Positions 25,401 to 36,500 of a DNA stretch of 64,000 nucleotides are shown here, piece after piece (the first letter of the stretch is position 1; each line of letters starts with the position of its first letter). A program made the translations under genes and the position numbers. The stretch lies in assembly GCA_017562135.1 (NCBI GenBank), contig QEYB01000388.1, forward strand, positions 496,001 to 560,000, read 5' to 3'. The notes beneath the pieces are model-generated. The model made no database searches. It was not told the origin of the DNA and saw nothing but the letters and a program-made list of their open reading frames with translations. Source of the DNA: Dipylidium caninum. Lineage: Eukaryota > Platyhelminthes > Cestoda > Cyclophyllidea > Dipylidiidae.

Positions 25401-28103
25401 CGGCAACTTTGAATAACTTGTTATTTTGTGTTTTGGCTCGTGGTCTTAAACCACACTCACTAAAATCCAGTAATTTTTAGGAATCAAAGGTCCATTTCTA
25501 CCTATGCAATTTTGTCGAGAGTGAAGCATGTATTCTGTTAATTGGTTGTGTATTTCATAGTCTTTAAACGGTCACTATATCATGAAAAATATCTATTTTA
25601 CATTTTCATTGCTTGCATGATTCGTAACGGAATATTTTTTTAATGGCCACATGTTTCGATACCATGAAGATACATTTTTCTCTTTCCAGAGGCTTGTTGT
25701 GCACTATTAATCTAGACACACTCTGCATCTGTCTTTTGTTGTTTTGGAGTCCTTAGAACGACATCGTCTATGATGTTTCTCATTTTGGGATTTATGATCA
25801 GACATTCGCGGAAAGACTTCAAATTACCGAGTGGATAAATTTACACATCTGTTTTTTTTTTCCTTCAATGTTTGTCAATACTGTTCTAACTTGGGCCGGT
25901 AAATAGTGGTAGCGCATAATTATTGGTCATTGCCGTTTTAGATATCTGCCAATTTACCTCACATCTAAGATATGGCATTTTTCTTCTCGTATCTACGCTA
26001 CCTATTCATTTTTGCACTAAATTGACGAATGACTTCTATTCCCGAAAGTAGTTAGAAAATCGCCCACAAATTATCACTGTGAATTCGGTCTTTTAGGAGG
26101 GTACGATCCCCCTTCTGGAAGGAATCACTACCGATCAAACTGAAGTTGGTCGCCGCAGCAGTGGCAGTAGGTGGTGGTAGCGTCGGTGGACTCTCCGGTT
26201 CCTCTCTGGACGCTAAGGGTCGCGCTTTCAACTTCCTTTTGTCCCGCCTGTCCCCGTCGCTTCGTCTTCCAATGTCGCTTGGCCGCACACCTCCGCTCTC
26301 ACACTAACTTTCGCCCTTTCACTTGTCCTGACTGCGGTCGTGCCTTCACTCAACGCGGCTACCTTGTGCGACATGCGGCGGTGCATGCAAACGAGCGGCC
26401 TTTTACCTGTGCCCTTTGCGACCGCGCCTACAAACATTATGGCTCATTGGTAAACCATCGACGTACCCATTCCGATAACCCCGGCGCTAGCGCTTCTAAC
26501 GTTTCAAACAAGCCACGCACCCGTTTGGTATGTTTTTTTACACTTTGCATAAACGTATTATTGTGGTCGTGTGATGTGTATTGTTTTGTAGTGATGTGGA
26601 CTTTTTTCTGTCTGGTTTAAGTCAGAATTCCAAATACTGGAAGTTGAGCATCAGTAAATATATAACCTCTTCACACTTTGTGTTTGGATCCTAATTAAGG
26701 TACCGATATTTATGCTTAAAGGGCATTCAAGCGTTGAGTTAAATTGACTCAGTACTTTTTCTTTTGAAACTAAAACAACGAAAACCCGAAATCTTCAGCT
26801 TTTAAAAAATGGAGTATCGTGGTTATCTTAGTGAGGGACATTATTTTTATTTCGGTGTTAGAACTCTTCAAAAGTAATTCTATTTCAGATGCCCAAAGGG
26901 TTTGGAAAACTAGGAACATTAATTTTTCCAGTCGTCGTTACCGAGGTCGAACAGATTTAATCAAATTAGCGCTATGGCATGTTCTTCGCAATCGTCGGGT
27001 TTTTTTTAATAGTTCGGTATTTTAAATTAGATTCAGGGCTCGTGTCATATATGGATTTCTATTTTCTGTCGTTTCTATCGAATCCAATGAAATCTGTTAA
27101 AATAATGATACCAAAGGGATTTACTTGTGAATCACTTTACTTCCTGTGTGATTTTTCTTCAGCCAGTATATTGATCTTTTCAGTTCCAAATTTCATTACA
27201 TTTGATTTTTCAGTTATTTCGAAAGTTGAAGACAAAAAAAATTTGAGCAGTTTTTAAATTACGACTAGCACTTTACAAATTTTTAGACGGGTAGTCTTTG
27301 CATCAAAGCATACTCTAACTCGAAGTTGTTATGACCGCTACTGACCTTTGCTTATTTGCAGCCATTATTATTATTAATGGTTTGTTCACACCTGTCTTTA
27401 TACGAATAGATTATCCCCTTAAAGTAATTTGCTTTTGTGGGAGTTACGACCACTGATTTGCTTCAATCGAGCGTCTATTCATTTTGCGATGAAGTGAACT
27501 CTTTCATTTGATAGGCGACTCCGCGATTACATCACTGATTTGGACCACATTTGCTACGTTATGCACGTAGGGTGTTTTCTACGTCATGGATCTGGTTCCA
27601 GTCAAGTTAGTCTCCACTGTAGGATGTCAGTTAACAAGTATGTAGTCATATTTTCAGTCATTTGAAGTTGTTCTTTTGTCTACATTCTGTCTTCATCTAC
27701 CGATGGATATATGATAATGATTATAGTAAGTAATTGGTTGTTTGCTAAATTTATGGGCTTGCGAGTTGACATGTTTATCCTAATTTTGCCCATTACTCTT
27801 TTGTTTTGCCTTCTCTGTAATAAAACAATACTGCTACTGACTTTAGAGTTCGTTCACGAGTTTTCGCTTTTTTAGAGTACGGCAACATCGAGTGCTTCGG
27901 GGTACAGATGTGTTCCCACAATGGCACCCCCTACCACGCCAGCCCTACCCATGTGGGCCTCCGCAGCTGCTTCGGCTGGCATTCCTCTTACTTCGTCTGC
28001 TTCCGCTTATCACGTATCCACTACTACATCTCAACAGCAACCACAACAGCAGGAGTCGCTATTTCTACGCACCCCATTTAGTTACCTTCCCACAGCGCAA
28101 TAG
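22434..28103 (+). CDS. C2H2 zinc-finger protein with seven fingers
   Basis: Six exons join in phase: 22434-22480, 23046-23244, 23325-23532, 24864-25158, 26097-26527 and 27876-28103. The sum is an integral 468 codons plus stop once one T is removed from the run at 26237-26240. Fingers 1-4 sit in exons 2-3, starting CGICGKEF, CTECGRAF, CTVCGKSF and CVFCRRNF. The third finger is interrupted by an intron. Fingers 5-7 sit in exon 5, starting CPACPRRF, CPDCGRAF and CALCDRAY. Between the clusters is a Ser/Gln/Ala-rich linker, and the C-terminus is Ser/Thr/Pro/Gln-rich, as in transactivation regions. Nuclear DNA binding is inferred from the family. The first exon is the weakest part: its ATG follows an AG acceptor, so 5' exons may exist. 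The exon 4 donor at 25159 is chosen for phase. No orthologue name is assigned. Confidence 0.8.
26237..26240 (+). other. apparent +1 T frameshift in the zinc-finger gene
   Basis: Exon 5 is open in one frame up to about 26240, while fingers 5-7 are in the next frame. Removing one T from TTTT joins them as NFLCPACPRRF, which restores the F-x-C-x2-C spacing expected at the start of a finger. No stop-free splice alternative was found upstream, because the finger frame has stops at about 26141 and 26168. Confidence 0.65.
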
Positions 28104-28417
28104 AGGCCCGTGTCTTTCTTCCCGGCACTTTGTTTTATGCATTGGGATTTGTTGTTATCCTTTTCACTTTTCCTGTTATCCTCTCTCCTGGTCGAATGTC
28201 TTTGCCCAGGATGTGTTTGTATGTAAGTGTGCGCGGCGGGGAGGTGTCTTGTTCCCTGGGCCTTTGATTGTGGCGTTGGTATGGGTGGGCGGGTCTGGTG
28301 TGTGGGCTCCAGAAGTAAGCAACTTGAGCGTTGCCACTTTTTGGGGCGCCGCTCGATAGAGATGCGCTTTGGGTGGGTGCATTTTTGGTTTGTACATGCG
28401 AAAATATTTTAACCTCA

Positions 28418-28423
28418 AATAAA
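28418..28423 (+). terminator. poly(A) signal of the zinc-finger gene
   Basis: A canonical AATAAA lies 315 bp after the zinc-finger stop codon, followed by T-rich sequence. The TRMT11 start codon is only 86 bp further on. Confidence 0.6.
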
Positions 28424-28509
28424 TTGTTATTATATTTATAAAATGATTAACCTTGAGAAAAATTTGAAATTGGTCTAACTAACCCGAATGTTAATATCTC
28501 GCGCTTGAC

Positions 28510-31500
28510 ATGGATTACTTGTTGTCTTTTGCTGCTCACGACTTCATAAGTTTCCGAGAACTGGAAATCAGGTCTTTGTTAACAATAAATGGACTAAATC
28601 AGGATTGTGTCTCCGCTGACACAAACTGGGCGAATCCTTATGCCATAGTTAGACTTCCTGACGATGAGGCTGCCGCTAGGTTCGTTGAGCGCAGTATGTT
28701 GGTTAAGTCTATCTATTCACTTTGGGCATCTGCCCCCACTTTTGAAGAGCTTTTGCTAAAGGTGTGATTTTAATATTAAGTTAAACACGTTAGATACCGG
28801 AAATTCCGCCATCGCTTGTTGATAAATATTTGTTCTCCGATCACTCGTACAAAGTGGTAGTCAGCTCTGTGAATAGGCGCATCCCCCTAGAAGACCGTCT
28901 ACCTTATGTAAAAAGGGTAATTGACGCCCATATAGGTTCTTCCGCGCCAGTTTCTCTTGAAAATCCAGATGTATGTTACGGTGATGCACTTACCCTTCTC
29001 CTTCTAGCATCGGATCCACGTCATTTTCGAATTTGACAAAGCTAAGACCCATCATAAGGACCAATCGCTTTTGCGTGTCTATTACGGTCGTATGGCAGGG
29101 GAGAGCTCCCGTAAACGAATTCTGAACGAATTCAGCCTCTCAAAGAGGACATATCTTGGCAATACGACTATGGATGTTTGCTTAGCGGGAGTTATCGCCA
29201 ACGCGTGCCTCTCGGGCCCAGGTGACATTGTTTGGGATCCATTTCTTGGTACCGGTGGAATGGTATTAGCAGCATCGGTTTGGGGAGCCTATGGTGCCGG
29301 AAATGATATCGATTACTCCCTTGTTCATGGTATTGGTGCTTCACCAAAAGCTGGCCAGGTGAATTTTCATGTACTCTTTCATGTGGCGTTATGTTATCTT
29401 AAACGGTTTAAAATCATTTTTGATGATTCTACTTCTGTTTGTGTCTGATATTGCTACTCTTGAAATACTTTTATATCTATTAGATTTTGTTGCTTTATGG
29501 CTGATAACTCCAGATTTTTCAATCAGCTTCACAGTAACTATTATTATGAGTTCTTTTTCTCTGCGTTTCCCCGATGTTGGTTTCTCGTGAAGTGAAATAA
29601 CATTGGGAATACGTTTGGTGTGGAGTACCTAACTGTGAAATATTCCGTCGATCGCCCTGTGCCTTAGAGCAGTCACATTATCTGGGCTGACTCGGTAATC
29701 AGAATAGTTAGAACCCCATGTATCCTTGATAGCACTTAATTTATGGCTGATATTGCTGCGTTTCTCTTGTCTCCAGACCCGGAGTACGAGAACATAGCCG
29801 AGTTTTTGGTTCATTTTATTCGCTCTTGTCGCTGCCACTGATATTGCGTTTCCACTCAGTTCTCTTTGTATCTTGATGGATATTTTGATAAGGACGTATG
29901 GATTCAAATTGCAATTAGTCTTTATGGTTATACATAACAAAAAGTTTCGAGGTATTAGCGTATTCGCAAAGCGGTGGGAATAGTTTTTCTACTACTCTTG
30001 CTTTTGACAATTTCGAGAATCATATTGTGGCTTGAAGTAGTCGATTTTTGTTACAGTGACGTGCATTACTACGGGTTGAAATAGTAACCGCTTTGATGAT
30101 GTGTTATTATGGTATGAGTGCTAATTTTGTAGTTGTCGTTTTGATATTGAATAGTGTCAGGGGAAAGATGGTGCATCAATGATACATGAGCTAGGAAAAA
30201 GGTGTGAGGAGGGACAGATTCAGATGTAGTCTTTCTTTTACAGCAGTTTTTTTCCGTGGACATCGTCAGCTAAGTTGAAATAGATTTTGTCCTTTTTCCA
30301 CGAAAATGGTGCTCAAGCATGGTTATAGCTGTACAACTAATATTACTTTTATTACTTTACTCAGGGTAGGCGGACAGCTGATGAGTGCCTGCGCGCAAAT
30401 TACCGTCAGTATAATCTGATATCGAGGTATCTGGACGTCTTGGTGGCGGACGCAGCCTCTCTGGGCCGTTTACTACGCTCTCCATCCGGTTCTTCGGGTC
30501 TTTTTTGATGCTATCGTTTACGGATCCACCTTACGGAGTGCGTGAACGCAGCTGCCGTATATCTGGTGTAGCAATTGAGAAGGAGGCATCTTTGCAAACT
30601 ACAGAGTACATCAACGCAATCACGGATGGGTTTGTTCCTAATTTCCATCCCTGTACTTCTACATTTTATTACATTAGATAATAATGGTCTAAGGTTTCGT
30701 ATTAATTTCGAGAAGAGTTCGAGATTTGTGACGGGCACTTCTAATAGGGTAAATGCAGTCTCTACTTTGTGCCTCGAATCTCCCTCAAAATTGTCGCAGG
30801 CATCTTCATTTTTACTTTTGCAGAAAGCAATTTGCACTGGTACCCGATCAAAATGGTCTTGTTCCTGTTCCACATGATCTTCCTCACTTCCCTCATAAGG
30901 TTGGTCTAATTTTTTTTTATTTCTCTTCTTTCACATTAAAAATAGACATTTGTATAATTCTTATATTTTCCTTAAATATAAATCCGTTTTGATGGTTAAT
31001 TTACGGATTAAAGTCGGAAGTTCCTAATATTCTCTGTCGTCTCCAAATAAATTGTGACCTAAGTTGCACCAGCAGTAACTTGAAAGTAGTATTTTTGTCA
31101 CGATTATAGGAGGGGTATCCGCTACAGGAGACATTTGGCGATCTATTGGAGTTCGCTAACGTCTTTCTTAAACCAAGAGGTCGTCTTGTCTTTTGGGTGC
31201 CAATAAGCAAACAAAACTATACCGGACCGCATTCCTTGCCTGCTCACCCTCGATTGAGACTCATCACCGTCTGCGAACAGGTATCACCGATAATTTTTAA
31301 ACTGTGCTGGTTTTTTTTTCTGAAACAGATCTTATTTTAATAGGAGCTGAATCTGCGAATCTCGAGATTTCTCATGGTGATGGAGAAATTGATGCCTGAT
31401 GAGAAGGACTTTGTTCTAACCACAGGGATCTCAAATGAAATGAAGAATGATTGCGTTGGAGGGATACCGTTTCACCTAAAGAAATTCCGTCAAATGTATT

Positions 31501-31523
31501 TTCTGCCCAAGGCCGACCGATGA
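28510..31523 (+). CDS. TRMT11: tRNA (guanine-10-N2)-methyltransferase catalytic subunit, TRMT11/Trm11
   Basis: The enzyme transfers a methyl group from S-adenosylmethionine to N2 of G10 in tRNAs, working with the small partner TRMT112. Seven exons join in phase: 28510-28761, 28794-28970, 29008-29358, 30365-30629, 30824-30899, 31110-31280 and 31344-31523. They give about 489 residues (human about 463). The N-terminal part matches the Trm11 THUMP-like region (VKSIYSLW). Near residue 190 is the family signature YLGNTTMD. SAM-binding motif I DPFLGTGG is at about 220, DIDYSLVHGIG follows, LDVLVADA is in exon 4, and catalytic DPPYG is at about 313. Two introns are only 32 and 37 nt. The DPPY segment is in frame only after removing one T at 30501-30506 and one at 30517-30519. 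An AATAAA lies at 31680. The family assignment is secure, but whether this copy is intact is not. Confidence 0.92.
30501..30519 (+). other. TRMT11: two apparent +1 T frameshifts before the TRMT11 DPPY motif
   Basis: The frame entering exon 4 hits TGA at 30506-30508. Removing one T from the six-T run and one from the following TTT restores LFDAIV then TDPPYGVRE, as expected for Trm11. The exon then leaves in phase 2, which matches the next exon. A true pseudogene would carry other damage, and none is seen elsewhere in the gene. Confidence 0.75.
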
Positions 31524-32101
31524 AACCTTGTATCTATTTTTCTTTTTCCCCTTACGTGTATTTGCGCATGAGATAATGAAGAATACACTTTCTCATTCCT
31601 TAGCAATGATTTCGCTTTCTGTACGAGCATTTTGACTTTCGCTAAAGGTGCCGCATCCACTTTACTAATGAAGTGGAGTAATAAAATTGAATGTGTTTGT
31701 GTGAGAATAGAGTGGATGGGTGAGGCGAACACAGGACTACATGTCGTGCCAATTTTGACATGGTTGATTTGAGTTCTACATTTATTCTAATCTACGAACT
31801 GCAGACTGGTCCTTCGAAGTGAGACATTTGGTGCTAACAATCGTCCATGTTTTCTCAGCGATCAGGACAGATTTTTGATGATACCTTTTCCTTTCAAAAA
31901 AAAGCGAAATATCAATACACAAATCAAACCGGTCCTGTAGCCTCGATAACAAATCGAGAATAGAATGAAGGATATGAGATTATAGCCATCAACAGGAGCA
32001 AAGGTGTGAGCAACCAACGGGCTTGAGATTCTACTTTTAGTTTGCCGTAGCCGTCATTAATGAACTTAATCACGGTTTCGAAGAAGCCTTTTTATCGCCA
32101 A
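31524..32101. other. TRMT11 3' UTR and spacer
   Basis: It contains the likely TRMT11 poly(A) signal AATAAA at 31680-31685. From about 32038 the sequence shows degraded similarity to the flank of the second inverted-repeat arm. No gene is seen. Confidence 0.5.
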
Positions 32102-32631
32102 CTAGTGCAGACACGGTGGGAACTGTCGAGTGGTTTTCTGCACAGACTTCTCGGTTTCATGTGACTAAACTAATTCTATCCATTCACTGCCATCAATTGC
32201 ACATCGGTGGAGGGGAGAGAAAAGGGGATAACATTTGGGAACGAGTATGGTGAATGATGAGGAAGGAGTGGAGACTGTTACAACCCTTAGCCAGACCATA
32301 CATAATTAAAGAGACAAGAGAATGCGGAAAGTTGCTATCGCGAAAAGTCTGACAAGGGCAATTGGTCCATGCGATGAGTTGCCACCGTGACGGGTGTCGA
32401 GGTTGTTGACCACGTGGGTGGGGGTCAGTGTCTCCGAGTTGCAGCACCTCATCATTAATTCATGTAAAGGAGATGCATGGTTGAGCATATGAACTCTACA
32501 TGGCATCGTCAATTACACTGTCGAATTACTGCGGAAGTTGGTAGACGGAGTAATTGGAGCATGCAATTGTGTTAGAGAAGATCAAGTTACGGAGGAAGAT
32601 ATGCTTTTTTGCATTAGGGAAATCGGCGGAC
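32102..32631 (+). repeat. left arm of a ~530 bp inverted repeat pair
   Basis: This segment is nearly identical to the reverse complement of 43268-43799. By eye there are about four substitutions and six single-base length differences in homopolymers over 530 bp. Beyond the core, weaker similarity continues on both sides, to about 32038 on the left and 32715 on the right, and then ends. No transposase, terminal inverted repeat, target-site duplication or poly(A) tail was recognised. The long frames within it are present in both arms but read differently after small indels, so it is treated as non-coding. It may belong to a dispersed repeat family. Confidence 0.9.
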
Positions 32632-33539
32632 CTCGAATGGCGTCTAAGGATACAATTACACAAGAGTAAATAAATATTAGTACAAGATGGGATGATTGGC
32701 AGAAAGCGAGTGATTGTGCTCAATCACGGACAGAAACACTTTCGCTTCAATCTCCCTCTTTTCCACTTTTTCAACTGACAGGTGGTGAGTAGGGTTCGCA
32801 CACACACGTACATTCTGCTACATTGCAATGCATGGAGAAATGAGGTGAAGTGGTTCTTTGGAAAAGTGTCTCATCAAATGTTTCACGGAAACTCATTTGT
32901 GAACTGTGCTGTCTACTATATAGCAACTTCATGTGCTATAGATAGCCAAATTATAATGTAAATGAATTCGGCGTTTAAAATGTTGGAATTTATTTACGTG
33001 TTTTCTGCTTTATGGGCTATTTTTCAACCCGTATAGGGAAGTTCAAGTCTGGTGGTGAACAATTTAAGAAAGCCCTTAACTGTCAAGTCTAGGACCGCTT
33101 CCGTTTGCTACCCAGTATCCCCGAAACCGTACCAACAGGAGGGTGTTGTGTGCAGTAGACGTAGTGCTATTTAGATATTAAGGACACGCCTAGGGAAAAG
33201 GAACCAAAAAATTAAAGGTTTTGCTTTTTGTCTTATCCATTGAAGGAAGAGAACTTAAACATGGTAAAATTTTGTATCATGGGAGATTGGTCTATCTGCA
33301 TCGATTGCTTTAGAAACGTGTGAATATCTCCGCAAAAGGTAGTTAAAATCTAACCTTCACGATACTAAATGTGGCGTAAGTGAAATAATCAAATATCACA
33401 ATTCTTATACAGTTAACAGAGACATTGAAAAACAGCACACGCAAATTGTTGGTTGATATCGATAAATGACCTTGCAGAATATCTGACCACTTAGTGAGCT
33501 GCGGAAATTCAAGTGACCCTGAGAAGTTACTCGTGTGTC
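32632..33539. other. spacer upstream of SEPSECS
   Basis: It has degraded repeat similarity to about 32715, then AT-rich sequence without a recognised gene. It presumably contains the SEPSECS promoter and 5' UTR, but no TATA or CCAAT arrangement stands out. Confidence 0.4.
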
Positions 33540-36500
33540 ATGGACGATGAGTTCTTGCAGTCCGTTTCTAATTATATCGGCATCAACAATGCTCATAGAG
33601 CGGTGCAAAGGATATCGGGGTTCGAGAAGAGGTTTATTAATGTAATGGAAACTGTGAGTGACCTTCTTTTCTACCTAAAGACAGAGATTTTTGAACAGTT
33701 CATGAATGTCTATCTTGATTGGGTGGAGCTTAGATATTCTTCACTTTAATCATGCTTTTATCGGTTAAAATTCGTCAAAGTGTTAGACAACATGCGTTGT
33801 GGCATTGATTTCACTCCAGGCATATGCTCAATCGTATACTCGGTCACCCGTAGTATACTTACATAAGTAAAAAAAGTATCTAATTGCGCGTCTTATGGAA
33901 TCAAGGGGCGTCTACCAGAAAATGGATTTTCTGAACCCGAAATTTTGGCCATACTTAACAAACTATCTACAATGGATTCAAATAACTGGCGGAATTCAAG
34001 CGGTGTTGGCGAGCGCGAGGGTCGTATCCTTCTTAACCTTATTAGACATCGACATTTCGGGTAACTGGAAATATTTGATATGCGCACTCTCTATCATAGT
34101 GACCTACTTCCAATACTTAGTCCACTTTGCTCGGTTTCTTATAGCTTTGCACATGGTATCGGACGTTCCGGGGACATCACAGCCATTCAGCCGAAAGCAT
34201 CGGGTTCAAGTCTTATCAATGGGCTTGTGAATTCACTTCTTCTAGATTGGCTTCGTAGATCTGGTAATGCTCACTGCTTGCGCCATTTGTGGATCAACCT
34301 TAATTTTTTAACTTCGATTGACATCCAAATGAAAACGAAATCTTAAGGGCTATTCACATACACCATATATTCAAAAGCGTCACTTTTGCCTTCAAGTTAG
34401 TCACTAACTTTCTTAGCATGACATGACTCATAACTTCAATTACGCAAGTAGTTGTACACAATAAAGTGATACCAGGTATGTAGTAGAAAAGTAGTTTTAA
34501 GAATACTCGTGTTTACAATAATGATGGATACTCTTTTTCACGTGTGCAGTCACATAAAAGCTCTGGTATTCTAGCATAGTATTTTTCTACTTTCTCGTCT
34601 AGGAACACCGAGCACGGAGGCCTGTCTGTTGGTTCCTATGGCTACTGGAATGACTTTGTCATTTTGTCTCCTTACTTTAAAACGACGTCGCGGGCCCTTG
34701 GCAAGGTATGTCATTTGGCCCCGAATTGACCAGAAGTCATGTCTCAAGTGCATCACGGCTGCTGGTGAGTTTTTGTGCGTATCTTAATTAGTTCTGAATA
34801 TTACGATTTTTACCTTGGTTGTACATAGAGTCGCCGAGTTCTAGGAACTTTTACTCATGTGCTAGAGTTTCTGGTGATCCTATGAACCCCTGTTTGGATA
34901 TCCCATTATCAACTTCCTGAGTGTTTGGTACTTCATAGAATGACCATTTATATTTAGCAATTGTGTACGCAATTCCACCGAATTGTCAATAAACCTCAAA
35001 ACTTCGCTAATTTTACTCATTTAAAATAATACTCATGTAATAACGTTACTTTCTTTGAGCATATCTTTCTAGTTGATCTTTCTAAGACCAGCTTCGAGTG
35101 AGCTTATGCATTAAAATGCTTTATATGCATGATGACGATGCAGATAACTTAAGCTGGTACTACTTATGAGTTTCCACTACCTTTTCACATGTAACTGGAA
35201 CTGCACTGATGACGAAAAATGGCGGTGCAAACCAGCTACACCTATACTTATATCAGAAGTCATGGTCTTGCCGCAATTTTGATTCGGTCTGGAGTCATGC
35301 CTAAAACCAAAATGAGTTCTTATTCATAAAGACTGATACGGGTGGAAGCAGAACTTATCCTGTGGGAGATTATTTCCGTTGGGCGGTGATAACACAATCT
35401 TTAGGTTACCCGGTACAGAATATGTGTAGAAGATCATAATAAAAGTCGGTTTTTCCGCCTAAAATGGCACGTCTTATGAAATTTTTAAAAAGCAAGGAAA
35501 GGGAGAATACCGCTAATGGATAAATCGATTCACTTTTCTTACCTAGGTCTCATTCCCGTTCCAATCGAACCGATTAGAACGGTTGGTCGAGAAAGGCGAA
35601 ACAAAACCAATGACAAAGAAAAGGAAACGCCGACAGCGGAAGCTGAGGGAGAGACTGAGCTCACGCACGCCGATCAACTCTCTTCCAACCTAGAAGGTAT
35701 CAAAGCGGCCATGCTTGATCCCGAGGCAACCTTAAGAATGAGAAATAGGTCATCCCAATCTGATGAGTTTTGACCATACCTTGCATTCTGGTCCGGAGTC
35801 CATCGTTTGTGTGCTGTCCACCACAAGTTGCTTTTCCCCTCGCGTGCCCGATCGGTGTGTATTACTAATTTTTTTCAATTTGCCAGACACTTTTATGTTG
35901 TATACACTTCTCTGGTCCTTAGCAAAATTGTTTGGTTACGAGTTCTTTGAAACTTTAATAACCTTAATGATCAGACAGAAACGCATCCTGCGGAGTGTAT
36001 GAGTTGAACGTGCGATGAGGTAAGAATTATTGCGCCACCTCACCCTATTTTATGACCTGGCATCTGCGATAGGACTTTCTTTTGGGCAAGGAGAGGATGC
36101 TAGGCTGCCTTAAATAACAGATCCTATATCGTACACCTAGCCATTTGTGGGTCGGTAGTAGGTAACATTTTCTCAACATAATTGTCGCGTGACAAGTGAT
36201 TGTTTGCATTGCAACATGAGTTTGGAGGGAGGTAGAAGAGGAAAAGTAGTAAGATGCTTTCAGTCTGTGCATGTGATGTTGTAAAGTAGGAGAAATACAA
36301 TTTGAAAACGTAAATTTCGGTAAAAGTGCATGGGGAGACGGATGAAATTTGGACATAATCAGCCTCGATTTTCACCAAGCTTTGATGGTTTACATTATAT
36401 AGTGGTATGGTGTAAATTGACTTGGTACTGACTGAATAAACCGCTCCTCAGGCCGAGTATTAGATCTATAAGTTTTGATGAATAACCGAAAGTAGGAAAT

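Noticed and set aside
29005..29040. Apparent frameshift in TRMT11 after SLENPD
   Set aside because: It is explained by a 37-nt intron with GTATGT donor and CTTCTAG acceptor, which restores the conserved frame without any indel.
32193..32447. Matching frames in the two inverted arms (also 43454-43708) that could be a transposon protein
   Set aside because: The frames diverge after single-base indels and no transposase or reverse-transcriptase motif is visible. The arms look non-coding.
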